Shown: positions 11,426 to 22,584 of the stretch, one piece after another | Layout: every line of letters starts with the position of its first letter | Numbering within the stretch: position 1 is the first letter of the stretch | From: Jacaranda mimosifolia | Taxonomy: Eukaryota; Streptophyta; Magnoliopsida; Lamiales; Bignoniaceae | DNA: 64,000 nt | Assembly (NCBI GenBank): GCA_018894105.1 | Contig: CM032121.1 | Span: 22,292,730-22,356,729 of the forward strand | Reading direction: 5' to 3' | Notes under the pieces: model-generated | What the model saw: the letters and a program-made list of their open reading frames with translations, nothing else | Told to the model about the DNA's origin: nothing | The model's database searches: none | Program-made: the position numbers and the translations under genes

Positions 11426-11775
11426 AGAATGTTAAGAGTCCTAACTTCGAGATAGATCAAACACAAGAGCTCCGAGATAGAAGGAAGCAAGATAAGGGTA
11501 GAGGCGTGCTACCAAATACCAATCGTGGAGATATTAATTTGGGAGACCACCCCTTTCATTGTATGAACATACGATTAGTGGCGCCATTTCTTTTTTTCCT
11601 TAGAACCACTTTTCATTAACTAGTTAGTAGTTATTTTGAGCACTGTTTCTTTCAGTTACGAGTTATTTTTTCTAGATTTGAATAAACCAACCCACTCGGG
11701 GATGACACCTCAATACTGCTATTAGTTACATGAATGAATACAATCTTTCATATGTTGTCATCTCTTACAAAAAAA
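11426..11775 (+). other. gypsy G1 noncoding segment with shared landmark
   Basis: Short open frames without recognisable domains. At about 11676-11705, 'aataaaccaacccactcgg' followed by GGATG has a close counterpart in G2 at about 47224-47258 (AATAAAAAGCC, then TACCCACTCGGGGATGG). The shared landmark shows that both relics belong to one family. It includes a poly(A)-signal-like AATAAA and may lie in or near the 3' LTR. Confidence 0.5.
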
Positions 11776-11779
11776 TTAA

Positions 11780-12240
11780 TTTACTTGAGATCAATGCTTG
11801 TGCACTACTCTCTAGAGCGCCCTTGACGACTCTCTAGCATAATCTCTCTATAAGGCCTCTCCATAGGGTACGTGGTTATCACCCTAGCATAATCCCACTA
11901 TAAGTCCCTTCGGGGATATTTGATTGCCACCTTGATGTAATCCCATTACATGGTTCCTCTAAGGGTACGTACGTGGTCTCCACCTTAGCATAATCTCACT
12001 ATGTGGTCCTTTTACGGTATGTGGTCACTATCCAAAAAGCCCACAAGTCAATAACACATCATCAATGTAATCTCCCTTCAGGGGTATATGGTTGTCACTT
12101 AAAAGCCCACAATAAAATCTACCTGGAGGTAAGTAGCAACTCCTTTGTGTAATCATATTATAAGTTCCCTTCGAAAGCATGTGGTCACCACACAATGAAA
12201 CCAACCATGAATCCTCTTCAAAGGTAACTGTCAACACCTC
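11780..12240 (+). repeat. degenerate tandem repeat, ~55-65 bp unit (G1)
   Basis: Repeated phrases 'cctagcataatcccactataag' are separated by words such as 'cccttcgggg' or 'ctctaagggtacgt' and 'gtggtcaccacc'. At least six imperfect units can be counted. A related array occurs at the same relative place in G2 (47400-47760). The short ORF at 12028-12237 is a reading of repeat units. Confidence 0.65.
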
Positions 12241-13522
12241 AACATTTCAAAATTAAAACACTCTAATACTTAAATCAATTAAGAAAGCCTAAACCCATTA
12301 AGCACGTGACTGCACTCGTAAAACCAATGATTAAACCCTCTCCGGGACACATGGCTGACATACCACTCTACATCATAACGACTCGACACCTAACAATAAG
12401 ACCTCTCTAGCGAGACTCACACTCTAATGTCATCTCAACACTTAGCGCTAACAATAAAGACCTTATAAATGAGAAACTTTACTGCAATGATCGATGTTAA
12501 GACCTACTAAATGAGATCCTTTATAAAATTCCTCACCAGCAAGGCATACAACTATATTTATAGTAAATTACTAAGTATTGCGACAAAACATCACCAGTGA
12601 GGTGTCCAGTTTATTTCGATGCAATTGATTAAGTGTTATGATAAGATGTCACTAGTGAGGCACCCTATGGATTTTAATTCAGTTAGTGCATTGTTGCTAA
12701 GAGATCTCCTTCACATGCTATTCTGCACAATTTGAAATACGTACCCCTCCAAAAGAACTTGTGGCAAAACTCAAAAGGGAGAGGCTTCATGCGTCACTCA
12801 TTGAGCTCACATCGAAAGCATAACTTCACTTAGAAGTCAGATAATCGACTAGGTTTATACACGAATCTAGCTAACATTTCTCTAAGTCCTTTGCTAGAAG
12901 CCAAGCCTTGGCAAAAATTCCTAAGTGCTCTCTGAACAATCATATCTCTAAAATAAGAAATGCCAAAAACTTTTGAGAAAACTCAAATGTCCCAAAAAAA
13001 AAATTGATACATTGAGTGCTCGACACCCCAGCTATCATGGGCGCCCAGCTCCTTATGTGACAACCAAGCCCTCACCTAATAAGCAGCATCTCAGCTTGGC
13101 CCAACGCCCAACCAATGCCCAGTGTGCAGCAATGTTGAAAGGCATTTACTAATGGTATCCGCAATAGTTGTCTCATATGGGCAAACCTCACAAGTAAATT
13201 ATAAATGCTCAAAAATATGCTTACAATACTACAATAATAATGAAGTTTACACAAAATAAGTCTTTCAAAATACTTAGAGCGAAAAAGAAAATCACAACCC
13301 TTGATAGTCATTCATTTGGTTAAGTGCATAAGTAAACATGAACAGATATAAAACTTAAACAAAAGAGAATAAACATCATCTGGCCAACACTTGGCATCTA
13401 AAAAGAACAATCGAATCCCAAAAGCAAGTTAAAGCACTATAAAACTAAAAAAATGTTAAGTAGTTACTAAATATAAAAAGAAGAATGTAGAAGCTCTTAT
13501 CCCCTACCTTAAAGAAATCCCT
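12241..13522 (+). other. gypsy G1 spacer, no gene seen
   Basis: Noncoding, moderately AT-rich sequence between the tandem repeat and the antisense relic. Words such as 'caccagtgaggtgtcc' recur two or three times (12580-12670), suggesting old internal repeats. The patch at 13015-13130 ('cccagct', 'cagcttggcccaacgccc') loosely matches 48175-48215 in G2. Confidence 0.45.
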
Positions 13523-15240
13523 CTACTCCTGTGGAGCAGCACCAACTGGATCCTCCACCATCATCTCTACGCTTGCCTTGGGCAACTCTCCAGTCTCTTT
13601 AGTATAAAGATTGACTGGAATAGCAGGGTCTAACATCAACAAGTCTTTAGTGGGGTACCGCCCAATCCCGCTCAAAATGCGATGACAACCTTGGATGGTT
13701 TGCTTATAGATCACCATTATCTTTAACCTTTGAACTCCTTGATTGCATCCACACGAGCAAAACTTATGAGTGCAAGATTCCAAAAACTTCAGTTCAGTTT
13801 TGACCTCCTTAGCATACCACATCTTTAACTACTCATATTCTTTTTGCGACTTAGCAAACTCCTTATCTTTCTGACTCTGCTGTTGAGTCAACTTAGTGGC
13901 CTTCTCTTTAAGTTACGTCACCATCGCCACAGCTCTCTCTGGTTGACGACATATCTATTCCACTATGTTCTAACTTTGTGCTAAAAAAGGCACGAGGCAT
14001 GAAAATAAAAATAAAAATAAATATATATACCTCTGCAAAGAAAGAACAAATGTGGAAAAAAAAGAAAAAATAATAAAAAATAAATCAAGTGTTGGGATAA
14101 ACACTTACCTATGCAGTACCTCCAACAACTATCTTAGTCAATTGGGAAAAAGAGCTTTACTCCAACTTCCCTTGGTCATACTCACTCACTATACCTCGTA
14201 TTCGATTAATGCTGAAGATAGTCTCCTCCACATCCCAGTAAGAGTCAATGCCATAGCTCCTGTGTAAACCATAGTAAAAATTCCATTATCTTCACAGACA
14301 TGATAATGACATGTTATTTGTGGATAAGTACCTTTAGTGATTAATCCACGAGCACGCTTCAAAATTGAATTGAAAAGGCATCACCTTAAGCTCCTTAATT
14401 GGACTAGATGGACTCATCATTGAATGTGAAGGAGCACACACCTCACTCAACCCTGGGCTAGGGGGTAGAACGGTGCCAGTTAGTGATGCTTCCCTACGAT
14501 GCTACTTTACTACACGTCTTTAGTATACACACTTTCCACTCTCCAAGTGTAGAGCCCAACAAAATCAACATCTTTCTTACCATAGGCAACAAAGAACAAG
14601 ATCGAGCGCAAGTACTAATGAGAATATAAAAACAACTTAAAAATGTGCACAACCAATCAATCAAAAAAAACTACGCTAAATATCTGTTGGAAACATATAA
14701 GTAATGTCAAAGAAGTATTTAATAACCCTACCTCCACAAATCTCCTACGAAGATAATGATGAACTTGACCTAAATAAACTGAAGAAGGAGAACTACTCCA
14801 CTTGTAGGGGATGTCCCAACCCTTATTGCAAACAAAAAAGTACCTATCCTTCCAAAACCTTCTTTAAGAATGCAATCCACTGAAAAATTTACATTTATGC
14901 TTCAAGAAAGCATGAAAAATAGGCTCATTTAAGCACCTTACATACTCCAAACAAAGCACGATAACTGCCTAAAAAAATTGATAGACCTAAGTCAGATAAA
15001 TATTGTCGAACCCCTATGAAGTTAGGCACAAACTAACTTAGACAAACACTATAATCTTTGACCACTTTCAACAAAAAAGAGGTTTAGAGGGAAAGAAAAC
15101 CTACAAATGAAGTAAACATCTAATATCTGTTGCTCGAGCAAAGCTACTATTAATGTAGGAGCATCTTTGGGGTCATCATCTGAAGAACTCTCTGCTCAAA
15201 TCTTAGACTTGAACTCTAATGAACTGTATGTTGACTCTGC
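13523..15240 (-). pseudogene. antisense gene relic, 'putative gypsy type transposon' family (G1)
   Basis: This lies opposite in direction to the G1 gag-protease relic. On the minus strand, from about 15240 downward, broken frames give an acidic patch (SSSDDDPKDAPT), then FPFPLNLFFV followed by sequence resembling VxPNFIG, and near 14900-14800 FFSGLHS.RRFWKDRYFFV with GWDIPYKW. These resemble a domain common in plant retrotransposon-encoded proteins (Pfam 'Putative gypsy type transposon'). A Gln/Lys/Glu-rich, coiled-coil-like stretch (TQQQSQKDKEFAKSQKEYE) leads into a 99-codon open end at 13822-13523, closing VEDPVGAAPQE. Many stops and frameshifts are present. G2 has a related relic with the same type of ending. 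The function of this family is unknown to me. Confidence 0.6.
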
Positions 15241-16147
15241 AGCCTTTAAGACTCACTAAGATTTTCTAACACTCGGTATGACGATGCACATAATGAAGGG
15301 TTCCTAAATGCAGAATACATCATGACACCATGAGAAGGATAAACCCCATGAATACAAACAAGACTAGATGATCCACGATTGCCTAAGATGACCGCTCTCG
15401 CCTCGGATGCTGTAGCCAATGATGATTGATTACCTAAAATAGGTACCTTAGAGTCGTCTACCTGGGACACCCTACAACCGCCTAAAGACGACGCCTTATA
15501 GGCATTAGCTTCAATTGCCCCATGGATGCCTCAAATGGTCACTCCTAGAGGTCGACTGCAAGCTACCCAGTACTGGTTCTGTGAATGCCCTACTTGGCCA
15601 GACTCAGCCACCTGATGACAATATGGTAGTAGTGGAGCCATCGTCACCTCCCTAACTTGATTAATTTTGGACTCTTTCATAGGCGTAACTCAAATTGGGA
15701 CCAACTTTCAAACATGTTTAAACTAAATAAAATTCTAAAACTTTTTATCAACTCTAAAGACTTAAGTGAAAAATTATGAATGATAGACACAAAGTGAAAG
15801 CGTAATTAACACAAGGAAAAGATAAAGGAAAAAGGAAGTTACCTTGGACTCATCTTAGTACTTCTCTTAAAAGTTTTTTTCTTTTTTCTCTATCCTCAAC
15901 TTGACTAATATTTTTACAACTCTTTTGATGATGACAAAATCACCCCCCAAAGCACCTTTTCAGAACTCCTATAGACTTAGAAACCTAGTAGGCCTCAACT
16001 TGGATAAAAGTTGGGCAATCGTACTTAAAGTGGCCGAGCCAAATTATTCGGATTAACAACATTATTGTAACAAATTAAGATAAGGTAAATATTAAAAAAT
16101 AAAGTTTATGATATATAAATAAGATTTTCAAATTGGATGTAGGAAGC
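15241..16147 (-). other. gypsy G1 distal segment, upstream of antisense relic
   Basis: A 74-codon minus-strand open stretch (15470-15246, MSQVDDSKVPILGNQSSL...) may be the N-terminal part or first exon of the antisense gene; I cannot confirm it. From about 16060 to 16147 the sequence resembles 60740-60800 in G2 ('aaggtaaatattaaaaaat'), so this is the same LTR-like region. It is interrupted at 16148 by the Harbinger insertion and resumes at 26190. Confidence 0.45.
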
Positions 16148-16150
16148 TTA
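16148..16150. other. TTA target-site duplication, left
   Basis: TTA here and again at 26190-26192 flank the Harbinger termini. PIF/Harbinger elements duplicate a 3-bp TWA target. Confidence 0.85.
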
Positions 16151-16171
16151 GGGCCTATTTCGTTTCATTTT
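16151..16171 (+). repeat. Harbinger terminal inverted repeat, left
   Basis: Starts GGGCCTATTTCGTTTCATTTT. It pairs with 26169-26189 at 17 of 21 positions. Confidence 0.88.
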
Positions 16172-17549
16172 GGGAGCCCATTTTTAGGTTTTGAACTGTT
16201 CAAAAAATAAAAGTAGTTTGGATAAGCCCATTCATGAGAGGTAAGTTTTCAATTTTCATTTCCATAATCACATTTCCCACAAAAATTTCCTATTTCCAAA
16301 CTTACTCCACCTACTCCATTCAATTTTTTGAGAAATTTGTAGCCCCATTAATCAGTCTCTCTCAAATCAATCAGCCGTTTGTGTAAAAATTAAAAAAGAA
16401 AGGGATAAACTCGTTCCATATTATAGTGTTTCCCTTAAGACCAAATACTCCTCACACACTTCCAACAAAACTCGATCTATGAATTTCCTCAAGCAAAACG
16501 ACAGAGAGGGAAATCATTTCATCAGCAAGAGAGAATAGCCCAACTCAACATCAACCTAAGCGATGAAAGGTACTGATTTGTGTTCTTCACGGTTAAACCT
16601 TCAACTACGGTAAGTGAATTAGGGCTTCAAATGGAGGGGATGCAGAAACTCATTTTGCACTCCCCTTGGTCCCCTATTTGTACCTAATATTAGCTTTCTT
16701 TGTTGTAATATTTTTTATTTATGTTAAGTATATGGTAAATATGTATGATTTTGGTGGTATCTTTGTAGTACAGAACATGGCTCTTTCTCTTTTCGGCTGT
16801 GTATACGGTAGATCTGTTAGCCCCTCATTAATGTTTTATGATTTCATATGTTATGTTGTTGCTTGTTGATTCGATTTGTATATATAGAGGATCGATAGAT
16901 TTTGTTAGGTGGGATATATACATTGCCTTGTACTTTACTATTTCTATGTAGTGCATGCATTAGGGCGTTGTATTATGTGGGATATATGCTTCTCCTTGTG
17001 CATTTTTTACATATATGCACACTGTTTCCACTGTGTCATGGTCTTTTGTGGTGCCCTAGTCTTTTGTTATGATAGATAATGTATGGTGACCCATTTTCTG
17101 CATGTTTATACCTTTTTTGGCTTCAATATTGTATTTTGAACTTCATTAATCCTCCTCAAAGATGAGTTTATGGTCTTGTTATTATGTCACAATAAGGTAT
17201 TAATACTACAGATTCTGCATGTTTACTTGTTCTTCAACCATGTATGTATTCGATTCAATATTTGGTTAAATAGAGGGTAGAATAGTAAAAGAGTTGATGG
17301 GGATATAATACCTTTTAATAGTTACCATAGGGTTCTATGAACTATATTAAAAGGCACGTAAATAACTGATACAAACCATATGTACAGTTATGTTCAGAAA
17401 AAAGGTCAAATTTATGTACTCTCAAGATACATAATTGAGTCATGTACCTTGAAATATCATAATGTATAGCAATCATATGTAGTAGTCAATCATATACTTC
17501 ATACCCACTTACATTTAGTTATCCATGTTGTTAGATAACTCGTGGTCAA
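16172..17549 (+). other. Harbinger leader region, no ORF supported
   Basis: Sequence between the left terminus and ORF1. The 67-codon ORF at 16666-16869 is hydrophobic and of a composition expected by chance in T-rich DNA. Exon-intron structure is possible (for example 'cggtaagtga' at 16609) but not provable. Confidence 0.4.
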
Positions 17550-18503
17550 TGAAGGTTTCGCAGCAGAGCAAACATTGCCAAGTGGGATTTCTCACATTGT
17601 CTATCTTGATTGAGGTAATATATGATCAATTTCTCAAGAGACAATTAATTTCTAGTACCTTCACCACCCAATTTGGGTAGAGATTCAAAAAGTGTCACAT
17701 GAACGTACTAGTCTTCACTATGATGTTGAACAACTTAGAAGTAAATTGTATAGGGTACGTATCTTGTGGAGAAAATTTCATGACCTTCTAACAAGTCGCA
17801 TTGGTTTTTGGTGGTATAGCATCACAGGCAATGTCATAGCAATAGAGGAGCAATTGGCAGAATAGTTATTGGTAATTGAAAACATTTGCATATGCTCAAT
17901 ATGTTCACTTGTAATATTCCACTTAGATGCCCATTTCAATTACACTAACCCATTGTGTCATCTACTCCTCGATATAGGAAAATCCACACGATGGATGTCT
18001 ACTGAAGCATGTGCTTCCACAATATCACTTGTGCACAGAAATGTTTATTAACACAGTCACTAATAGGAGTGATGCAAGGTCTTTATCACAACTACCAATT
18101 AATAGCAACAACGGCAGAGAACCTAATATGGCGAGCCTAGATGAGGAGGGCCCATCAATGTTTCCCAACCACCCACCTCACGATGTAAACATTGAACTCC
18201 TTATTTTGTCCCGACCACCCATGCATCCCCTTGGTCCTAGCAACAAGCCCAATAAGTCTTAGAGTAACCATTCCTCAAGAATCAATGATGCCATAAATAC
18301 GTAGACTTGTTTGAATAATCCTAAGTCTAGGAAAATGGAGAAAAGCTCTAATGCAAGTGTAGAAACTTAAATGGCATCATTGAAAAGTATGGATGGCTTA
18401 CCATGCCATCTTTTCTTCAAGATCAAGACTCTTTCTTGAGCAAGACGCACCAAGGATGTTCCTTCTAATGAGTGATGAGGAAATGAGGGAATAGGTTGAG
18501 TCA
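17550..18503 (+). pseudogene. Harbinger ORF1 relic, Myb/SANT-like DNA-binding protein
   Basis: In Harbinger systems a Myb/SANT-like partner protein helps the transposase reach and bind the element ends. Here the domain core reads (frames joined) W.EIQKVSHERTSLHYDVEQL, then RSKLYRV...LWRKFHDLLTSR and IGFWW...ITGNVIAIEEQ at about 17670-17855. This resembles the plant Myb/SANT-like family block HYDVEQLRSKFNRLR followed by GFGWD. The tail near 18380-18503 reads SLKSMDGLPCHLFFK and then LEQDAPRMFLLMSDEEMRE before a stop, like the usual C-terminus. Stops and frameshifts break the middle (17860-18360). It lies 1.6 kb upstream of the transposase in the same direction, the common layout. Confidence 0.7.
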
Positions 18504-19051
18504 TTGGGAGATGCATGATGGCAGGTTAGAAGAGTGATATTAAGTTGTGATTTGATTATGTAAAGTTGATGAATGATGCAATGGTTTGTTGTTTTTCCAC
18601 AATTTTTTTATTTATGTTGTGTGTTGTTTTATATGTAATTTTAATGTTGTTGTACTATTATGTATTATGTAGAGCACATATACTAGACGTTTAGGCAGTT
18701 GCATGATTAATGCCAGCCTATTTCCTGCCAATTTTCCCTTTGTTGAGATGCAGTGTTTGCCAAAAATATGAGCTTATGTTACTTTGTTGAATTTATATGT
18801 ATTTAGAAAACACTGAATTAGAGTACAGTAACATGAATATTACCATTTCCATACATATAAATCTAGTTGCTGAACAATATTGGCAGCTGGACAATCTCAA
18901 TTGCAATGAACCCTATTTTCAAGCTACCAGTTTGCAATCCTTACAATCAAAATAGAAATACAGCCACTTGTATGATGATATGCTCCACAATATGTGTAAA
19001 TTTTTGGAACACACAAATTAAACAAGAACTAATCAACATATAGTACTACAT
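18504..19051 (+). other. ORF1-to-repeat spacer, nothing seen
   Basis: AT-rich sequence with no domain-bearing frame. The last 150 bases may be a decayed extra unit of the 147-bp repeat that follows, but the similarity is weak. Confidence 0.35.
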
Positions 19052-19490
19052 GTTTGTTTGGGAAAAACATTTTACATTCAAAATATGTCTTCTTTACAAG
19101 TAATGCTTCCAAAAAGAGAATTATGATATCCTCCGCATAAAATATATCATTATTGTTGATCAAATCTTATAAATGCACATAATCACCCAACCCTATAGGT
19201 TTGTTTGGGTAAAATATTTAACATCCAAATTTGTCTTCTTTAGATGTAATGTTTCCAAAATCCAGTAGTATTAAATCCTCCACATTGAATAAAACAAAAT
19301 TGTTGAACATATGTTATAAATACACAAAATCACCAACAACTCAAGGTTTGTTTGGGAAAAAAATTTTACATCAAAATATGTCTTTTTCTGATGTAATGCT
19401 TCCAAAAACAGAATTGTGATATCCTCTACATTGAATAAATTACTATTGTTGAACAAATTTTATAAATACACAAAATCACATAGAACTATA
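19052..19490 (+). repeat. 147-bp tandem repeat, three units
   Basis: Units begin GTTTGTTTGGG at 19052, 19199 and 19346, so the period is exactly 147 bp twice. Each contains a run like 'aatatgtcttctttagatgt', then AATGTTTCCAAAA, a 'gatatcctccacattgaat' block and TTGTTGAACAAAT. A weaker fourth unit can be traced to about 19670. It lies between ORF1 and the transposase. The ORFs on both strands are readings of the repeat. Confidence 0.88.
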
Positions 19491-19670
19491 CACATCATAC
19501 TCCATGCTTCTTTCCAAATATTTTTTGACATTTAAACTACATGGCATACCCTTGAATATGGATGTCCTAATTGCTCTTGATTTTTGTAATAGTTCCTAAA
19601 AGAAAATTGACCTATAATGCTCCACATTCAATAATTGTTGAATCAATCTTACACCTACAAAAATACGCCA

Positions 19671-20089
19671 ACAAGTAAACACATAACACTACAATCTTAT
19701 TTAAAAAAATAATTTTATTATTAATTTTATTTCTAATCCCTATAAATATTAGGCTGCCCTAATCTGTCTTGTCTCGATGTAGAGCTTGCATAAAGAAAAT
19801 TATGATATGCATAAATTTCTTCGTATATGAACATATTCAATATTTCACAACCTGTGCATAACTGGTATAATAGATGGTGCTTCATCATTACACCCATATA
19901 ATGACAATCCTGAATAGAATCATGTAGATGGCACTAGTGATTCCCTTACCACAAAAACTACTTCTGATAAATCCTCTTCCAGTGATACTTCTACAAATAA
20001 TACTAACAGTCCTGGCAACTCTGATGATGGGATGGCATTTGTGTTTCTCATAGGTTCTATGCCCATCATACTTCAAGTATAAAATTTCA
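19671..20089 (+). other. spacer before transposase, nothing certain
   Basis: No supported gene. It may contain a 5' exon of the transposase, since the family has a longer N-terminus than I can trace. The minus-strand ORF at 19888-20097 has no recognisable domain. Confidence 0.35.
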
Positions 20090-21230
20090 ATGTACATTTC
20101 CCGAAAGAATTAGGAGGGCATTACAAATGAGTAAGGAATATTTTAATACTATATGTAACATGATAGCAAGCAGGGGTTTACTTAAGGAGGTTAGATAAGC
20201 TAAAGTAGGGTTGAGGGAGGCTATAGCCATCTTCTTACAAACAGTTGGATAAGGTCACTACCAGCATGAAACTTGTGAGAGATTCAAACATTCTAGTGAA
20301 ACAATCCACAAACATGTCCACCAAGTTGCTAAAGCTCTAAACTATTTAGCTTCTGAAATCATCACCCCTCCGGACTTCAATAACATCCACCCTTGCATAC
20401 TTTACAACCGTGCATTCTATCACTACCTTAAGGTAAAGGAAAAAATAATTGCAATTTCTCTTAAAATTATAAATCCTTCCCATTATTTACTCTTTCTTAC
20501 ATATTGTGTGTAAGACTACATTGGTGAGGTGGATAGTACTTATGTATCGGCCTCAACACCATCATCACACCAAAATGTGTATCATTGTCGCAAATCCATG
20601 ATCTCTCAAAATGTATTGGCCATATGTGACATGGACTTAATCTTTAACTATATCTATGCGGGTTGGGAAAGGAACACTAATGATTCACATGTATTAGTCC
20701 ACGCTCTTAGAGTTGACCCCAATTTTTCATGGTTATCTCAAGGTTATTCATCTAATTTATATTAAACTTCATAATACAATAAATTTGGAAATGAAATATA
20801 ATAATGTTTTGATATTGTATGTAGGTAAGTATTATGTTGTCAACTCTGGCTCCTACAACTTTCTAGGTTTCCTAACTCCTTATAGGGACCTTGTAGAGCT
20901 TTTCAATGACAGACAAACCAAACTTCGCAATGTGGATGAACATATAGTTGGTGTCCTCGAGACTCGATTTTCAATATTAGCCTAGCGGATGCCACACTAC
21001 AACCTCTACATCAAGTACAAATAGTAATCACCTATTATGTCATCCATAATTTCATAAGAAAATATTTTCATGACAACTCTTTCTTTTTAGAGGAAGAAAT
21101 TCAAAATAACAATACAAATGAGGGCCAACATAACGACCACCACCTACCCTTGCAGAACGACATTGATTGGATGTTGGGGTTTCATGATAATCTAGTAAAT
21201 ATTATGCAGGCAAACCTTGGTCATGTTTAA
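20090..21230 (+). pseudogene. PIF/Harbinger DDE transposase relic
   Basis: The nuclease that cuts out and reinserts the element. The N-terminal part (20110-20440) reads MSKEYFNTICNMIASRG, AIAIFLQTVG and RFKHSSETIHKHVHQVAKAL, like the family's helical region. The catalytic core follows: first Asp in IGEVDSTYVSAS (20525-20560); QNVLAICDMDLIFNYIYAGW; second Asp in ERNTNDSHVL. An 82-bp GT-AG intron (20743-20824) joins LSQ to GKYYVVNSG. Then come GFLTPYR and the third acidic residue, Glu, in LRNVDEHIVGVLETRF. After a frameshift near 20990 the frame continues VITYYVIHNFIRKYFHDNSFF and ends at 21230. All three acidic residues are kept. Stops near 20199 and 20250, plus the frameshift, disable it. Confidence 0.88.
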
Positions 21231-21565
21231 GTTATAATATTAGAATATTGTAGCTTTTGTGCAAACCTATATATGTACTAGTGAAATAATTTGTGTATTA
21301 TACCTTATGAAGGACATTGTGTCAGGCATGTACTCACTTTCATTCTAATTATGTATGCTCTCAAGTATAAACTATATCACTGTCCATTTCCTTCTCTATA
21401 TTCTGTGTCCAGTTTGAATTCTAGTGCATATATAAGGTGCACTATATTTCTTTTTGGTTTTATGTAAAGCATGTAGCACTATTTGTTTCCTAATCTTTGA
21501 TATTCTTATGTTAGATATACATAACACCACCCATATAGCTTATTATGCATACTAAATTGACCAAA

Positions 21566-21978
21566 ATGACATACCATGACTCACCAATATGCCCTTGTGG
21601 AGTGGGGCTAATGATTTGCCAAATGGCATGAACAGAAAGTAATTATGGGCGTTACTTCTACCAATGCCCTTTGGGGTCAACTCATCGGGGTGCGTTTATG
21701 TAGGTTTCAAGATCTAGTGCTACTTTTGCAGCATATACAAAGACATTGAATGGGTGGACCAATTTCTCACCCAATTTCCCAATTGAATCATCCCAAACAT
21801 CATCTACACACATTATGTTTACCATGTACTGCCCAACCTCATTAAGGTACTTTCCGAAACATCAACCACGCTTGTAGATGCATCAATGCAACAACCAATT
21901 CAAGCTACTATTTTTTGCTGCTTAGGAATATGTTTCCTATTCATGGCTTCATCATGGTTGTTTTTGCTATTATTTTAG
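21566..21978 (+). pseudogene. GRF-type zinc-finger protein relic
   Basis: Begins with ATG at 21566 (MTYHDSPICPCGVGLMICQMA), one stop, then TESNYGRYFYQCPLG and, after a one-base frameshift, SSGCVYVGF. The Cys-x-Cys-Gly, N-x-GR-x-FY-x-CP and GC spacing is that of the GRF zinc finger, found in plant proteins and in nucleic-acid enzymes of other eukaryotes. A last open part (about 21853-21978) encodes MQQPIQATIFCCLGICFLFM and ends in a hydrophobic, probably membrane-spanning tail before TAG. Small plant GRF proteins often have this finger-plus-tail plan. It follows the transposase in the same direction by about 340 bp, inside the element. Whether it is a transposon gene or a captured host fragment is open. 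Confidence 0.65.
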
Positions 21979-22392
21979 TCAAATTTCTGATATATTGATA
22001 TGTATTACTTGTACCAAGCTATATGAATGTGATATCAGTCACCCTTTTGTATGTGTAGTACTATGTTCTAGTTAGGTTGATGTTGTTGCTGTTTTAATTA
22101 TGTATGATGACAGTATATGATGCCTGGACTCCACATTGGCTATATATTAGCTTTTGTATTATTGATGCACATTTGGTGTTATATTCTGTCCATCATAATC
22201 ACGCATATACAGTGATAATTTCCTTTACTAAATTGATATCTTCTTTGCAAGTCTAGTCAGATGTTAGTCCTGGTCATGATTAGTAGGCTTCATTGAAAAT
22301 TACTCATGATTGATTGTTTTATACATATAGTCATGTACAGTATATTTAAGCACACTAGATCACACTTTCCTTAGATTGGCCAGTGTGGATCG
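21979..22392 (+). other. spacer, nothing seen
   Basis: T-rich sequence without a supported frame between the GRF relic and the short ORF at 22393. Confidence 0.35.
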
Positions 22393-22584
22393 ATGGAGGA
22401 TGAAAAATTCCTGCAATACTTGGTTGAGGCACGCTCTCTTTCACCATTAACAAATGCTAAGGTGGTTAAGTTTGTTCTTAATAAAATGCGTGGTCATCAA
22501 ACTCGTATATTGAAATATGAGAACAAACTAAGACACTACGACAGAGGTTCTGCCAAATCCATTGTTATTACCAAATTTTCGTGA
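22393..22584 (+). CDS. hypothetical short ORF inside Harbinger
   Basis: A 63-codon frame starting MEDEKFLQYLVEARSLSPLT, rich in charged residues and Leu, ending at a TGA. Its composition (Lys/Glu/Arg/Leu balance) is more protein-like than the chance ORFs around it, and helical structure is plausible. I recognise no family. It lies on the transposase strand and could be an exon of a captured gene or of the GRF gene's neighbour. No homology can be claimed. Confidence 0.25.
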   Translation: MEDEKFLQYLVEARSLSPLTNAKVVKFVLNKMRGHQTRILKYENKLRHYDRGSAKSIVITKFS

